Assembly (NCBI GenBank): GCA_041593595.1
Contig: JBFHNV010000012.1
Coordinates: forward strand, 1 to 48,729
Direction: 5' to 3'
Length of the DNA stretch: 48,729 nucleotides
Source of the DNA: JBFHNV01 sp041593595
Lineage (GTDB): Bacteria; Pseudomonadota; Gammaproteobacteria; HK1
Part shown: positions 15,649 to 23,647 of the stretch, one piece after another
Numbering within the stretch: position 1 is the stretch's first letter
Layout of the letters: every line of letters starts with the position of its first letter
The notes under the pieces: generated by a model
What the model was told of the DNA's origin: nothing
What the model saw: only the letters and a program-made list of their open reading frames with translations
The model's database searches: none
Position numbers and translations under genes: made by a program

Positions 15649-16431
15649 TCAGTCGTCCTTGCGCCCGAACAGGGTGCGGGTGACGTACCCGGTGATGGTG
15701 CGCTCCTTCTCGCGCAGGGTCCGCTCGTCCTCGAGCTGCTGCTTGCGCATGGCTGCCTGGACCTGCTTCTTCAGCCGCAGCTTGCCGGTGTTGCTGATGG
15801 TGGCGCCCACCAGCTCGTCGAAGCGGTTGGGCCGGCGCAGGAACGCCTTGGCCAGCTCGTCCAGCAGCTTGTCGTTCACCTTCGCCATCGTCAGCGTGTG
15901 CCGCGACACGCCGACGGTGGAGAGATTGCGGATCCGCAGGCGGATGGCCATGCGCTCGTAGTCGGCGGTGAACCGCACGGACACCGGGATCGCCGGCTGC
16001 ACCATGAACACCGCGGAGCCGCCACCGGCGTCGCGAACCTTCGCCTGCAGGCCACTGTCGCGCAGGTAGTCGCGGTAGACGGCCACGGTGGCCGCGTCGC
16101 GCTGGTGCACCTGCAGGGCACCGGGCTTGGCGCACACGCAGCGGAAGGTGAAATTCTCGATGCACTCCGGGTTGTCCGTGGACACCCCGTACTGGCCCTG
16201 CTGCAGCTCCTCCACGAGACCTATGTCCTTGATCTCGTAGGTGGCCTGGACCTCCTTGCCGAGGGCCTCCAGGTGGTGCTTGAACTCGTTGAAGTACTTG
16301 TACAGCTCCCTCATGCGCGGCTCGAGCTGCGCGCGCGCGCGCGCCAGCGCCTGCTGGCGCTGGGTCGTCTCCTGCTCCTTCTCGGCCGCGGCCGCTTCGG
16401 CTTCTTTGCGGAGTTCGTCGAGTACGCCCAT
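15649..16431 (-). CDS. uncharacterised 260-aa protein with N-terminal coiled coil and cysteine-containing core
   Basis: No family was recognised with confidence. Residues 1-40 are charged and helical (ELRKEAEAAAAEKEQE), likely a coiled coil. The middle contains PECIENFTFRCVCAK with three cysteines, then RDAATVAVYRDYLRDSG and a beta-rich stretch with IPVSVRFTADYERMAIRLRIRN. The C-terminus is again helical and basic, with FDELVGATISNTGKLRLKKQ and ending TGYVTRTLFGRKDD. There is no signal peptide or membrane segment, so it is probably cytoplasmic. Start: ATG at 16429-16431, with a GTG codon directly before it (16432-16434) as an alternative. It diverges from metX. The even codon use and its length support a real gene. 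Confidence 0.75.
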   Translation of the reverse strand: MGVLDELRKEAEAAAAEKEQETTQRQQALARARAQLEPRMRELYKYFNEFKHHLEALGKEVQATYEIKDIGLVEELQQGQYGVSTDNPECIENFTFRCVCAKPGALQVHQRDAATVAVYRDYLRDSGLQAKVRDAGGGSAVFMVQPAIPVSVRFTADYERMAIRLRIRNLSTVGVSRHTLTMAKVNDKLLDELAKAFLRRPNRFDELVGATISNTGKLRLKKQVQAAMRKQQLEDERTLREKERTITGYVTRTLFGRKDD

Positions 16432-16629
16432 CACGGGGCCCGGGGGGGACGAAAAACGGTACTATTTGCCTCGCTGAAACATTAGCACACGTACCTATCC
16501 CGCAGAAAAGCCGCGAGAAGCCAAGTGTGATCCGGCGCACAGCTTCGGTTCCCGACGCGGGCGCCGCCGCTGCGGCGCACAGGCCCCGGCCCCTCGGCGG
16601 CGGCACCCGGCCACCCCCTACCCGAAGCC

Positions 16630-17766
16630 ATGAGCACCCCCTACCCGCCGGATTCCGTGGGCGTGGTCGCGCCCCAGACGGCGCGCTTCGAGCGCAGCCT
16701 GGAGCTCGACTGCGGGCGGCGGCTGGAAGGCTTCGAGCTGGTCTACGAGACCTACGGCGAGCTCAACGACCGCGCCAGCAACGCGGTCCTCATCTGCCAC
16801 GCGCTGAGCGGCGACCACCACGCCGCGGGCTACCATTCCGGCGCCGACGGCAAGCCCGGCTGGTGGGAGGCCTGCATCGGGCCCGGCAAGGTCATCGACA
16901 CCAATCGTTTCCACGTGGTGTGCCCCAACAACCTGGGGAGCTGCCGCGGCTCCACCGGCCCGCTGTCCACCAATCCGGCCAGCGGCGCGCCCTACGGCCC
17001 GGACTTCCCCATCGTCACCGTGCGCGACTGGGTGCGCGCCCAGGCGGTGCTCGCCGACCACCTGGGCATCGAGCGCTGGGCGGCGGTGGCGGGCGGCAGC
17101 CTGGGAGGCATGAACGCGATGCAGTGGGCGATCGATCTGCCCGAGCGGGTCGCCCACTGCGTGATGATCGCGGTGGCTCCCAAGCTCTCGGCCCAGAACA
17201 TCGCCTTCAACGAGGTGGCGCGCCAGGCCATCCGCTCCGATCCGGACTTCCATGACGGGCACTACTACCGTCACGGCCTGGTGCCACGGCGCGGGCTGAT
17301 GCTGGCCCGCATGCTGGGGCACATCACGTATCTGTCCGACGACAGCATGCGCCAGAAGTTCGGGCGGGAGCTGCGCGACGGCCGCCTCACCTTCGACTTC
17401 GACGTCAACTTCCAGGTCGAGAGCTATCTCCGCCACCAGGGCACCTCGTTCGTGGACCGCTTCGATGCCAACAGCTACCTGCTCATGACCAAGCTGCTGG
17501 ACTACTTCGACCCGGCAGCGGAGTTCGACGGCGATCTCGTGCAGGCCTACCGGCGCATCCAGGCGCGCAACGTGGTGATCTCGTTCTCCAGCGACTGGCG
17601 GTTCAACACCGCCCGTTCGCTGGAGGTGGTGCACGCCATGCTGCGCGCCGGGGTGGACGTGAGCTTCGCCGAGATCCGCACCGAGTTCGGCCACGATTCG
17701 TTCCTGATGTCCGTGCCCGACTACCTGCGCGTGTTCGGTGCCTACATGGGAAGCATCGAGACGTGA
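16630..17766 (+). CDS. metX: homoserine O-acyltransferase MetX (succinyl or acetyl donor)
   Basis: MetX activates the hydroxyl of L-homoserine for methionine synthesis. This 378-residue alpha/beta-hydrolase has the nucleophile S157 in GGSLGGM, the acid D322 in FSSDWRF and H355 in FGHDSFL, with NNLGSCRGSTGP (100-111) in the acyl-donor region. The order metX-metW and the GSTGP form resemble gammaproteobacterial enzymes that have been shown to use succinyl-CoA, but the donor is not proved by sequence alone. The stop overlaps the metW start. The 196-base gap upstream shows no riboswitch that I could recognise. Confidence 0.93.
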   Translation: MSTPYPPDSVGVVAPQTARFERSLELDCGRRLEGFELVYETYGELNDRASNAVLICHALSGDHHAAGYHSGADGKPGWWEACIGPGKVIDTNRFHVVCPNNLGSCRGSTGPLSTNPASGAPYGPDFPIVTVRDWVRAQAVLADHLGIERWAAVAGGSLGGMNAMQWAIDLPERVAHCVMIAVAPKLSAQNIAFNEVARQAIRSDPDFHDGHYYRHGLVPRRGLMLARMLGHITYLSDDSMRQKFGRELRDGRLTFDFDVNFQVESYLRHQGTSFVDRFDANSYLLMTKLLDYFDPAAEFDGDLVQAYRRIQARNVVISFSSDWRFNTARSLEVVHAMLRAGVDVSFAEIRTEFGHDSFLMSVPDYLRVFGAYMGSIET

Positions 17767-18359
17767 TCCTCAGCGAGTTCGAGCGGGTGGTGGAGTGGAT
17801 CGTGCCGGGCAGCCGGGTCCTGGACCTCGGCTGCGGCGACGGCGCGCTGCTCGCGCGGCTGCGCGACGCGCGCCAGGTGCGCGGTTACGGGCTCGAGATC
17901 GACGTGGGCAACGTCGTGAAGTGCATGGCCCGCGGCGTCAACGTGATCCAGGCCGACCTGGACCAGGGCCTCTCGGACTTCGACACCGGAAGCTTCGACA
18001 CGGTGATCCTGCTGCAGACCCTGCAGGCAGTGCACTTCCCCGCCGACCTGCTGCGCGAGATGCTGCGGGTGGGCCGCGAGGGCGTGGTGACCTTCCCCAA
18101 TTTCGGCCACTGGCGCGCCCGCGCACAGCTGGGCCTCGGCGGGCGCATGCCGATCACGCCGTCGCTGCCCTCCCAGTGGTACGAGACCGAGAACATCCAC
18201 CTGTTCACGCTCAAGGACTTCGAGGTGCTGTGCGACGACGAGGGCATCCAGGTGGTGGAGCGCGTGGTGCTGGACGCCCGGCGCCAGGAAGGCTTGCTCG
18301 CCCGCAGCTGGCCCACCCTGTTCGGCGAGCTGGCCGTCTACCGCGTGCGCCGCGCCTGA
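17763..18359 (+). CDS. metW: methionine biosynthesis protein MetW
   Basis: The 198-residue product has the methyltransferase-like fold of MetW: VLDLGCGDGALLARL (motif I, about 20-34), GLEIDVGNVVKCMARGVNVIQADLD, SFDTVILLQTLQAV, VTFPNFGHWRARAQL, and PSLPSQWYETENIHLFTLKDFE. MetW is needed with MetX for efficient homoserine acylation in several proteobacteria; it binds MetX rather than having a proved methyl-transfer reaction. Translation starts at GTG with a four-base GTGA overlap with metX, so the two proteins are made in step. A long inverted-repeat region follows. Confidence 0.95.
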   Translation: MILSEFERVVEWIVPGSRVLDLGCGDGALLARLRDARQVRGYGLEIDVGNVVKCMARGVNVIQADLDQGLSDFDTGSFDTVILLQTLQAVHFPADLLREMLRVGREGVVTFPNFGHWRARAQLGLGGRMPITPSLPSQWYETENIHLFTLKDFEVLCDDEGIQVVERVVLDARRQEGLLARSWPTLFGELAVYRVRRA

Positions 18360-18386
18360 TCGCGCGCCCCTGGCGCGTGAATCTTC

Positions 18387-18674
18387 ACCACGAAGACACA
18401 AAGGAAACAAAGGATTCAGGAGTGCCCTGCACGGACAGCCGACGTAGCGAGGAACCGACGCCTGATTGATTGAACCACAGAGGCACAGAGGGCACAGAGA
18501 AGTCGGATCGGCTCGTTCTCTTTGTATTCTCCGTTCCCTCCGTGCCGCTGTGGTTGAATCCCCGGCCTCCCCGGCCGCAAGAAGCCGAAGGTCGACGGGA
18601 CCGCCGGCCGGCTGCGAAGCGCCACTCTTCTTCCAACCCCTTTGTGACCTTTGTGTCCTTCGTGTCTTTTTGGT
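18387..18674. repeat. composite intergenic element with nested inverted repeats of CACAAAGG/CACAGAGG type
   Basis: This fills most of the 376-base gap between the convergent metW and xth genes. The outer arms (18387-18413 and 18648-18674) match in 23 of 27 positions as inverted repeats and contain CACAAAGG-type units. The inner arms (18470-18501 and 18527-18558) match in about 27 of 32 positions and are built on CACAGAGG-type units. The arms are AT-richer than the surroundings. Open frames through it translate into DTKDTKVTK and SVPSVPLWF patterns, which I take as by-products of the repeat, not genes. Similar short-period units occur in intergenic repeats of many environmental bacteria (recollection, not checked). 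Confidence 0.8.
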
Positions 18675-18735
18675 CAATACCGAGGCGCATGGACCCTGGG
18701 TCCGCCGCGTCTGCGCGACCAGGGACGATGGCGCA

Positions 18736-19509
18736 TCAGAGATCGAGGTCGTAGTCCATGATCAGCGGCGCGTGATCGCTGAAGCGCTTGCGGGTGTAGA
18801 TCTTCGCCGCGCGCACCCGGCGCGCGAGGCCGGGAGTGACCACCTGGTAGTCGAGCCGCCAGCCCACGTTCTTCGCCCAGGCCTGGCCGCGGTTGGACCA
18901 CCAGGTGTACTGCTCCGGCGCCTGGTTCACGACCCGGAAGGCGTCCACGAAGCCCAGCTCGCCGAACACCCGGTCCAGCCAGGCACGTTCCTCCGGCAGA
19001 AAGCCCGAATTCTTCTGGTTCGAGCGCCAGTTCTTGAGATCGATGGGCTTGTGGGCGATGTTGAAGTCGCCGCAGATGACGCACTCGCGCCCGCTCGTCC
19101 GCAGCCGTTCCAGGTGGCCCGCGAAGCGCTCCAGGAAGTCCATCTTCACCGCCTGGCGCGCCTCGCCGCTGGTGCCCGAGGGGATGTAGAGCGAGATCAC
19201 GGCCACGTTGCCGAAGCGTCCCTCCAGGTAGCGCGCTTCCTGGTCGACGTCCGGCCATCCGAGCCCCTCCACCACCTCGTCCGGCGGGCGCCGCGAGAGC
19301 AGCGCCACGCCGCTGTAGCCCGGGCGTGCGCCCTCGAGGTAGCGGCAGTGGAAGCTCGGCGGGCGGAACTCGCGCCGGTCCAGGTGGGCACCGCCCGCGC
19401 GCACCTCCTGCAGGCACACCGCGTCGGCTCGCTGGCGGGTCAGCCACGGGAACAGCCCCTTGCGCGCGGCGGCGCGAATGCCGTTGACGTTGAGGGTGAG
19501 GATGCGCAC
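18736..19509 (-). CDS. xth: exodeoxyribonuclease III
   Basis: Exonuclease III is a metal-dependent AP endonuclease and 3'-5' exonuclease of base excision repair. The 257-residue protein has MRILTLNVNGIRAA at the N-terminus, the metal ligand motif LQEVRA (33-38), RPGYSGVALLS, CGDFNIAH (about 145-152), YTWWSN, WRLDYQ and the C-terminal SDHAPLIMDYDL with the catalytic Asp-His pair. Translation starts at GTG. It diverges from pyrE with 67 bases between, an arrangement seen in other gammaproteobacteria. Confidence 0.95.
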   Translation of the reverse strand: MRILTLNVNGIRAAARKGLFPWLTRQRADAVCLQEVRAGGAHLDRREFRPPSFHCRYLEGARPGYSGVALLSRRPPDEVVEGLGWPDVDQEARYLEGRFGNVAVISLYIPSGTSGEARQAVKMDFLERFAGHLERLRTSGRECVICGDFNIAHKPIDLKNWRSNQKNSGFLPEERAWLDRVFGELGFVDAFRVVNQAPEQYTWWSNRGQAWAKNVGWRLDYQVVTPGLARRVRAAKIYTRKRFSDHAPLIMDYDLDL

Positions 19510-19576
19510 GGGGCGGGACTCGCGGCAAGCGGCTCCGTATCATACGCGCGCCGCCATCAGCCACGGGCCGCGCGCC

Positions 19577-20233
19577 ATGACCGCCGGGGACCACGACGCA
19601 GCACGATTCATCGAGTTCGCCATCGAGTGCGACGTCCTGCGCTTCGGCGAGTTCACGCTCAAATCCGGGCGCGTGAGCCCCTACTTCTTCAACAGCGGAC
19701 TGTTCAACACCGGCGCCCGGCTCGCCCGCCTGGCACGCTTCTACGCCGCCGCCGCGACCGCCTCCGGTCTCGGCTTCGACATGCTGTACGGGCCCGCCTA
19801 CAAGGGAATACCGCTGGTGGCGGCGGTGGCGGTGGCGCTGGCGGAGCACCACGACCGGGACGTGCCCTGGTGCTTCAACCGCAAGGAAGCCAAGGATCAC
19901 GGTGAGGGGGGCGTCACCGTGGGTGCGCCGCTCACCGGGCGCGTGCTCATCGTCGACGACGTCATTTCCGCGGGCACGTCCGCGCGCGAGTCCGTAGACA
20001 TCATCCGCGCCGCCGGCGCCCGCCCCGCCGGAGTGGTGATCTCCCTGGACCGCCAGGAACGGGGCCAGGGCGCGCGTTCCGCCATCGACGAGATCCGCGC
20101 CGAGCTGCGGCTCACGGTGGTGAGCGTCGCCGGGCTCGCGGACCTGATCGCGTGGCTCGAGGCGCGCGGCGGCGAGGGCGCCGGGCAGGCGGCGCGCCTG
20201 CGCGAGTACCGGGCCCGCTACGGAAGCGCGTAG
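19577..20233 (+). CDS. pyrE: orotate phosphoribosyltransferase
   Basis: PyrE joins orotate and PRPP to give orotidine 5'-phosphate in pyrimidine synthesis. The 218-residue product has FGEFTLKSGRVSPYFFNSG near the N-terminus, MLYGPAYKGIPL, the flexible catalytic loop with FNRKEAKDHGEGG (lysine residues of the active site), and the PRPP motif VLIVDDVISAGTS. The start ATG at 19577 fits the family N-terminus. Together with pyrB it supplies part of the pathway; carAB, pyrC, pyrD and pyrF lie elsewhere. Confidence 0.96.
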   Translation: MTAGDHDAARFIEFAIECDVLRFGEFTLKSGRVSPYFFNSGLFNTGARLARLARFYAAAATASGLGFDMLYGPAYKGIPLVAAVAVALAEHHDRDVPWCFNRKEAKDHGEGGVTVGAPLTGRVLIVDDVISAGTSARESVDIIRAAGARPAGVVISLDRQERGQGARSAIDEIRAELRLTVVSVAGLADLIAWLEARGGEGAGQAARLREYRARYGSA

Positions 20234-20263
20234 GCCGTCACAAGAACACGGCCTGCGTTCGCC

Positions 20264-20269
20264 TATAAT
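20264..20269 (+). promoter_or_regulatory. consensus -10 hexamer before the periplasmic coiled-coil gene
   Basis: The bases are a perfect TATAAT, in an otherwise GC-rich stretch just past pyrE. No good -35 was found at 16-18 bases. Transcription would begin near 20276, giving a leader of about 74 bases to the ATG at 20350, with GGAGG at 20336-20340. Confidence 0.55.
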
Positions 20270-20349
20270 TTCCTCCCATGACGACGGCCGGGCGGCGCGC
20301 CGCGCCCCCGGCCGGACCGGGAACACGAGCCTTCGGAGGAACCAGGCCA

Positions 20350-20988
20350 ATGAGACCCCTGTCGACCCGCACCGTGCTCGCCGCCGCCGCGGCCCTCGCG
20401 CTCGGGGCCGCCATGGCGCCGGCCGGGGCGAAGATCGTGTGCTGGAAGAACAAGGACGGCGTGCGCGAGTGCGGCAACGCGGTGCCACCCGAGTATGCCC
20501 AGCAGAGCATCGAGCGCAAGAGCAAGAGCGGCCTCACGGTGGAGAAGACCGAGCGCGCCAAGACGCCCGAGGAAATCGAGGCGGATCGCGTCGAACGCGA
20601 GCGCCTGGCAAAGGAGCAGGCGGAGAAGGAGCGCCGCGCTGCGGAGCAGGCACGCATCGACCGCGTGCTACTGCAGACCTTCACCACCGAGGAGGACCTG
20701 AAGCTCGCCCGCGATGGCAAGGTGGCCGCCATCGACTCGCGCATCAAGCACAGCCAGCAGCTCGTGAACAAGCTCGAGCAGACCCGCATCGAGCTCCAGA
20801 GCGAGGCGGCGAGCCTCGAGCGCGGCGGCAAGAAGGTGCCCGACGAGCTGCGCATGCAGATCGAGGACGTGCAGAGCCAGATCGACAAGACCCTGAGCGA
20901 GATCGCCAAGCGCGAGCAGGATCGCGTCGCGGTGCAGCAGCAGTTCGAGTCGGACCTCGCACGCTACCGCGAGCTCAAGGGTAGCTGA
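20350..20988 (+). CDS. exported coiled-coil protein with DUF4124-like N-terminal motif
   Basis: The 212-residue product begins with a signal peptide (about 1-26, hydrophobic alanine/leucine core, cut after PAGA). The mature start KIVCWKNKDGVRECGNAVPPEYA has two cysteines and resembles the DUF4124 motif of small periplasmic proteins. From about residue 60 to the end it is charged and heptad-like (ERERLAKEQAEKERR, then EQTRIELQSEAASLERGGK), a long coiled coil. Function is unknown; it may be a structural or scaffold protein of the periplasm. The ATG at 20350 has GGAGG at good spacing; an in-frame ATG at 20278 sits almost at the predicted transcription start and would bury the signal peptide. Confidence 0.82.
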   Translation: MRPLSTRTVLAAAAALALGAAMAPAGAKIVCWKNKDGVRECGNAVPPEYAQQSIERKSKSGLTVEKTERAKTPEEIEADRVERERLAKEQAEKERRAAEQARIDRVLLQTFTTEEDLKLARDGKVAAIDSRIKHSQQLVNKLEQTRIELQSEAASLERGGKKVPDELRMQIEDVQSQIDKTLSEIAKREQDRVAVQQQFESDLARYRELKGS

Positions 20989-21016
20989 CGCCCGCGCGGG
21001 CGAGGCCCCGCGGGAG

Positions 21017-21781
21017 TCACAGCGGCAACGCGCGCGCCGCCAGCTCCAGGTCACGGCGCCGCTGGCGGTAGTCGGGCACCACGCGCGCCACCAGCGACCA
21101 GAACGCAGGCGAGTGGTTCATCTCCTTCAGGTGCGCCAGCTCGTGGGCCAGCACGTAGTCGGCCAGCCGCGTGGACAGCAGCACCAGTCGCCAGTTGAGG
21201 CTGATGGTGCCGCGAGCGGAGCAGCTGCCCCAGAGCGTGCGCTGGGCGCGCACGCTGATGCGCTCGTAGCGCACGCCCAGCGCCTCGGCCATGGGCGCCA
21301 TGCGGGCGCTCAGCAGCTCGTCCGCCCGACCCCGGTACCAGCGCTCCAGCAGCCGGCGTACCGCGCTCTGCTCCGCCGCGCGCACCTCGACGCGAAGCCG
21401 CTGCCCGCGGCGCTCCACGTGGCCCAGCCGGCGACTGTCGGCGTCGCCGGTCTCGAACAGCGAGAGCTGCGCATCCACCACCACCTGCAGGCGCAGGCGC
21501 TCGTCCAGCAGCGGCAGCTCGCTGCCCGATACCAGGCCCGGGCGCATGCGCACCCGGGTGCGCGCCTCGTTGAGCGCATCGAGCACCCAGCCGCGGTGCT
21601 CCTGGATGGCGGCACGCGCCTCGTCCATGGAGAAGCGCCAGGGCGCGCGCACCTCCAGCGCGCCGTCGTCGTTCACCAGCACGTGCACGTGGCGGCGGCG
21701 AGGCACGCGGAACAGCTTGAAAGCCACGGCACGCTCGCCCAGCACCACCCGGTCGCTGCGCACGATGGGAGACGCCGCCAT
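21017..21781 (-). CDS. YgjP-like (DUF45) metal-dependent hydrolase
   Basis: The 254-residue protein ends with the zinc-binding motif HELAHLKEMNHSPAFW, where two histidines and a further downstream histidine bind the metal, preceded by RTLWGSCSARGTISLNWRLVL, both hallmarks of the YgjP/SprT-related DUF45 family. The N-terminal half is a less conserved strand-rich domain. Family members are predicted metallopeptidases; no substrate is established. It begins 4 bases after the slmA stop on the same strand and is the last gene of the coaBC-dut-algC-argB-slmA run. Confidence 0.88.
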   Translation of the reverse strand: MAASPIVRSDRVVLGERAVAFKLFRVPRRRHVHVLVNDDGALEVRAPWRFSMDEARAAIQEHRGWVLDALNEARTRVRMRPGLVSGSELPLLDERLRLQVVVDAQLSLFETGDADSRRLGHVERRGQRLRVEVRAAEQSAVRRLLERWYRGRADELLSARMAPMAEALGVRYERISVRAQRTLWGSCSARGTISLNWRLVLLSTRLADYVLAHELAHLKEMNHSPAFWSLVARVVPDYRQRRRDLELAARALPL

Positions 21782-21785
21782 CGCT

Positions 21786-22394
21786 TCAGGCCCCTACCGG
21801 TGCGGACGTTGCGAACACGGCACGCTCCAGCGCCGGCCAGACGCGTGCCCAGTCCGCGTCCGGGCGCTGCCGGAAGCCGGAGCGCATGAACTGCGCCATG
21901 CGACCCTCGGCGAACGCGAGCAGCAGGTTCGCCGCGGCGCTCGGCGGCAGCGCGAGGCGCTCGCCCGAGTCCAGCTCGTGCTGGTTGAGCACCTGCCGCA
22001 GCTGTGCCTCGCTGCGCTCGAAGAACTGCGCCACTCGCGCACGCAGCCGGTCGTGCTCGCCCAACAGCGCGTCCCCCATCAGCACCCGGGTGATGCCGGG
22101 ATTGCGCGCCGCGAAACCCAGCAGCACGCCCAGCAGCCGCTCGCAGCGCCGCGGCCCCGCGGTCTCCTCGCGCAGAATGCGCGTGTAGAGCGTGAACACG
22201 CTGTCCTCGGCAAAGCCGATGAGCCCCTCGTACATGCGCGCCTTGCTCGGGAAGTGGCGGTACAGCGCCGCCTCGGAGACCTCCAGCGCCCCGGCCAGGC
22301 GCGCCGTGGTGATGCGGGCGCCGGGGTGACGCTCGAGCTCGGTGGCGAGCGTTTCGAGGATCTGCTGCCGTCGGGCGCCCGCGGTGCGCGGCAT
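21786..22394 (-). CDS. slmA: nucleoid occlusion factor SlmA (TetR family)
   Basis: SlmA binds palindromic DNA sites over the chromosome and stops FtsZ ring assembly over the nucleoid. The 202-residue sequence starts with a TetR helix-turn-helix: RQQILETLATELERHPGARITTARLAGALEVSEAALYRHFPSKARMY (about 9-54). The ligand-like C-terminal domain includes RILREETAGPRRCERLLGVLLGFAARNPGITRVLMGDALLGE, typical of SlmA. Its start overlaps the argB stop (ATGA), the usual neighbourhood in gammaproteobacteria. Confidence 0.92.
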   Translation of the reverse strand: MPRTAGARRQQILETLATELERHPGARITTARLAGALEVSEAALYRHFPSKARMYEGLIGFAEDSVFTLYTRILREETAGPRRCERLLGVLLGFAARNPGITRVLMGDALLGEHDRLRARVAQFFERSEAQLRQVLNQHELDSGERLALPPSAAANLLLAFAEGRMAQFMRSGFRQRPDADWARVWPALERAVFATSAPVGA

Positions 22395-23311
22395 CAGCCG
22401 TGACTCTGCCTGCGCGCGATCATCGTGCCGATGCCGCTCTCGGTGAACATCTCGAGCAGCACCGCGTGCTCCACCCGGCCGTCGAGGATGGTGGCGCTGC
22501 CCACCCCGGCATGCACCGCGTCCAGCGCGCAGCGCACCTTCGGCAGCATGCCGCCGGAAATGGTGCCGTCGGCGATGAGGGCATCCACCTCGCGCACGCC
22601 GAGGCTCACCAGCACCTGGCCCGCCTTGTCCAGGATCCCGGCGGTGTTGGTCAGCAGCACCAGCTTCTCCGCCTGCAGGGTCTCGGCCATCTTGCCCGCC
22701 ACCAGGTCGGCGTTGATGTTGTAGGACAGCCCGTCCTCACCGACGCCGATGGGCGCGATGACGGGGATGAACCGGTCCTGCACCAGCTTGTGCACGATGC
22801 TGGCGTCGATGCTGTGCACCTCGCCCACCTGCCCGTAGTCCGGCAGCGCCGCGCCGCCGTCGCCGCCCGATCGCGCAACGCCCTTGAGCTTGTGTGCCCG
22901 GATGAGGTCACCGTCCTTGCCGGTGAGCCCCACGGCGCGGCCTCCGTGTCGGTTGAGCAGATTCACGATCTCCTTGTTCACCAGCCCACCCAGCACCATC
23001 TCCACCACGTCCATGGTCTCGCTGTCGGTCACCCGCAGCCCGTCGATGAAGCGGCTCTCCTTGCCGAGGCGCTCGAGCAGCCGGCCGATCTGCGGGCCGC
23101 CGCCGTGCACCACCACGGTGTTGATGCCGACGTGCTTCATCAGCACCACGTCGCGCGCGAAGCCGTCCTTCAGGCGCTCGTCCGTCATGGCGTTGCCGCC
23201 GTACTTCACCACCACGGTCTTGCCGGTGAAACGGCGGATGTAGGGCAGCGCCTCGGCGAGCACCCGGGCGGTCTGCACTGCGCTGTCGCGACTTGTGGCG
23301 GAATCGTTCAC
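22394..23311 (-). CDS. argB: acetylglutamate kinase
   Basis: ArgB phosphorylates N-acetylglutamate in arginine synthesis. The 305-residue protein has the amino acid kinase fold: KTVVVKYGGNAM (phosphate-binding lysine, about 31-42), VVVHGGGPQIGRLLERLG (substrate site), GLVNKEIVNLLNRHGG, YNINADLVAGKMAETLQAEKLVLLTNTAGIL and ISGGMLPKV. The chosen start is the GTG at 23309-23311, which gives a family-like N-terminus (MNDSATSRDSAVQTARVL as read with the initiator); the frame is open upstream for 94 more codons, but that stretch is the hairpin element at 23398-23607 and is not protein-like. No strong ribosome binding site is seen. Confidence 0.95.
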   Translation of the reverse strand: MNDSATSRDSAVQTARVLAEALPYIRRFTGKTVVVKYGGNAMTDERLKDGFARDVVLMKHVGINTVVVHGGGPQIGRLLERLGKESRFIDGLRVTDSETMDVVEMVLGGLVNKEIVNLLNRHGGRAVGLTGKDGDLIRAHKLKGVARSGGDGGAALPDYGQVGEVHSIDASIVHKLVQDRFIPVIAPIGVGEDGLSYNINADLVAGKMAETLQAEKLVLLTNTAGILDKAGQVLVSLGVREVDALIADGTISGGMLPKVRCALDAVHAGVGSATILDGRVEHAVLLEMFTESGIGTMIARRQSHG

Positions 23312-23397
23312 TGTTCGAGGCCCCGAGCGAATATGGCCGTGGTCCCGGCGGGCGCGTGGCCCGCGGGCATCCGGAGGCGCGTATCGACGCCGTCCGC

Positions 23398-23607
23398 GCG
23401 GGAAGGGAGGGGTGGCTGTGCCCGTACGCGGCAGGGGCGAGGCGGAAACCGCGAAATGTCCAGTGGACCTTTCGCCCGCCGAGCGGGCCCGCCACGGATG
23501 GCGGGCCCCGGCCCCGCGTGCGGCGCGAGATTGCGCCGCACGGCGGGTCGCGTTCGAGCCTCCAGGGACGGATTCACGGCGTGGCGCACCCACTCCTCCC
23601 TTGCCGC
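23398..23607. repeat. multi-hairpin intergenic element, family A copy 1
   Basis: Occupies most of the 336-base gap between algC and argB. Outer arms 23398-23422 and 23583-23607 are inverted repeats with about 21 of 25 matches, and half of the mismatches are G-U compatible. Inside are two perfect 9-bp hairpins, each with a 6-base loop (23485-23508 and 23518-23541). The segment 23553-23588 matches 34484-34519 in the second copy at 33 of 36 positions. No credible open frame or promoter was seen; the element would lie in the algC-argB transcript if they are co-transcribed. Confidence 0.75.
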
Positions 23608-23647
23608 AACCTGCGACGGACGTTTGGCGCGGCTTGCTGCTCCTCGT

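Noticed and set aside
16435..16629. Possible SAM-type riboswitch or other leader element before metX
   Set aside because: I could not find the conserved cores of the known SAM riboswitch classes in this gap, only weak -10-like bases (TACTAT at 16460-16465) without a -35. A covariance-model search would be decisive.
18385..18754. Open frames on both strands between metW and xth, about 95-101 codons
   Set aside because: They run through the nested inverted repeats and encode the repeat units (DTKDTK, GTEGTEN, SVPSVPLWF patterns). There is no ribosome binding site or family similarity, and one overlaps the end of xth.
22394..23593. N-terminal extension of ArgB by about 94 residues
   Set aside because: The extra part is translated from the family A hairpin element and is rich in arginine and proline without similarity; the family N-terminus begins at the GTG at 23311.
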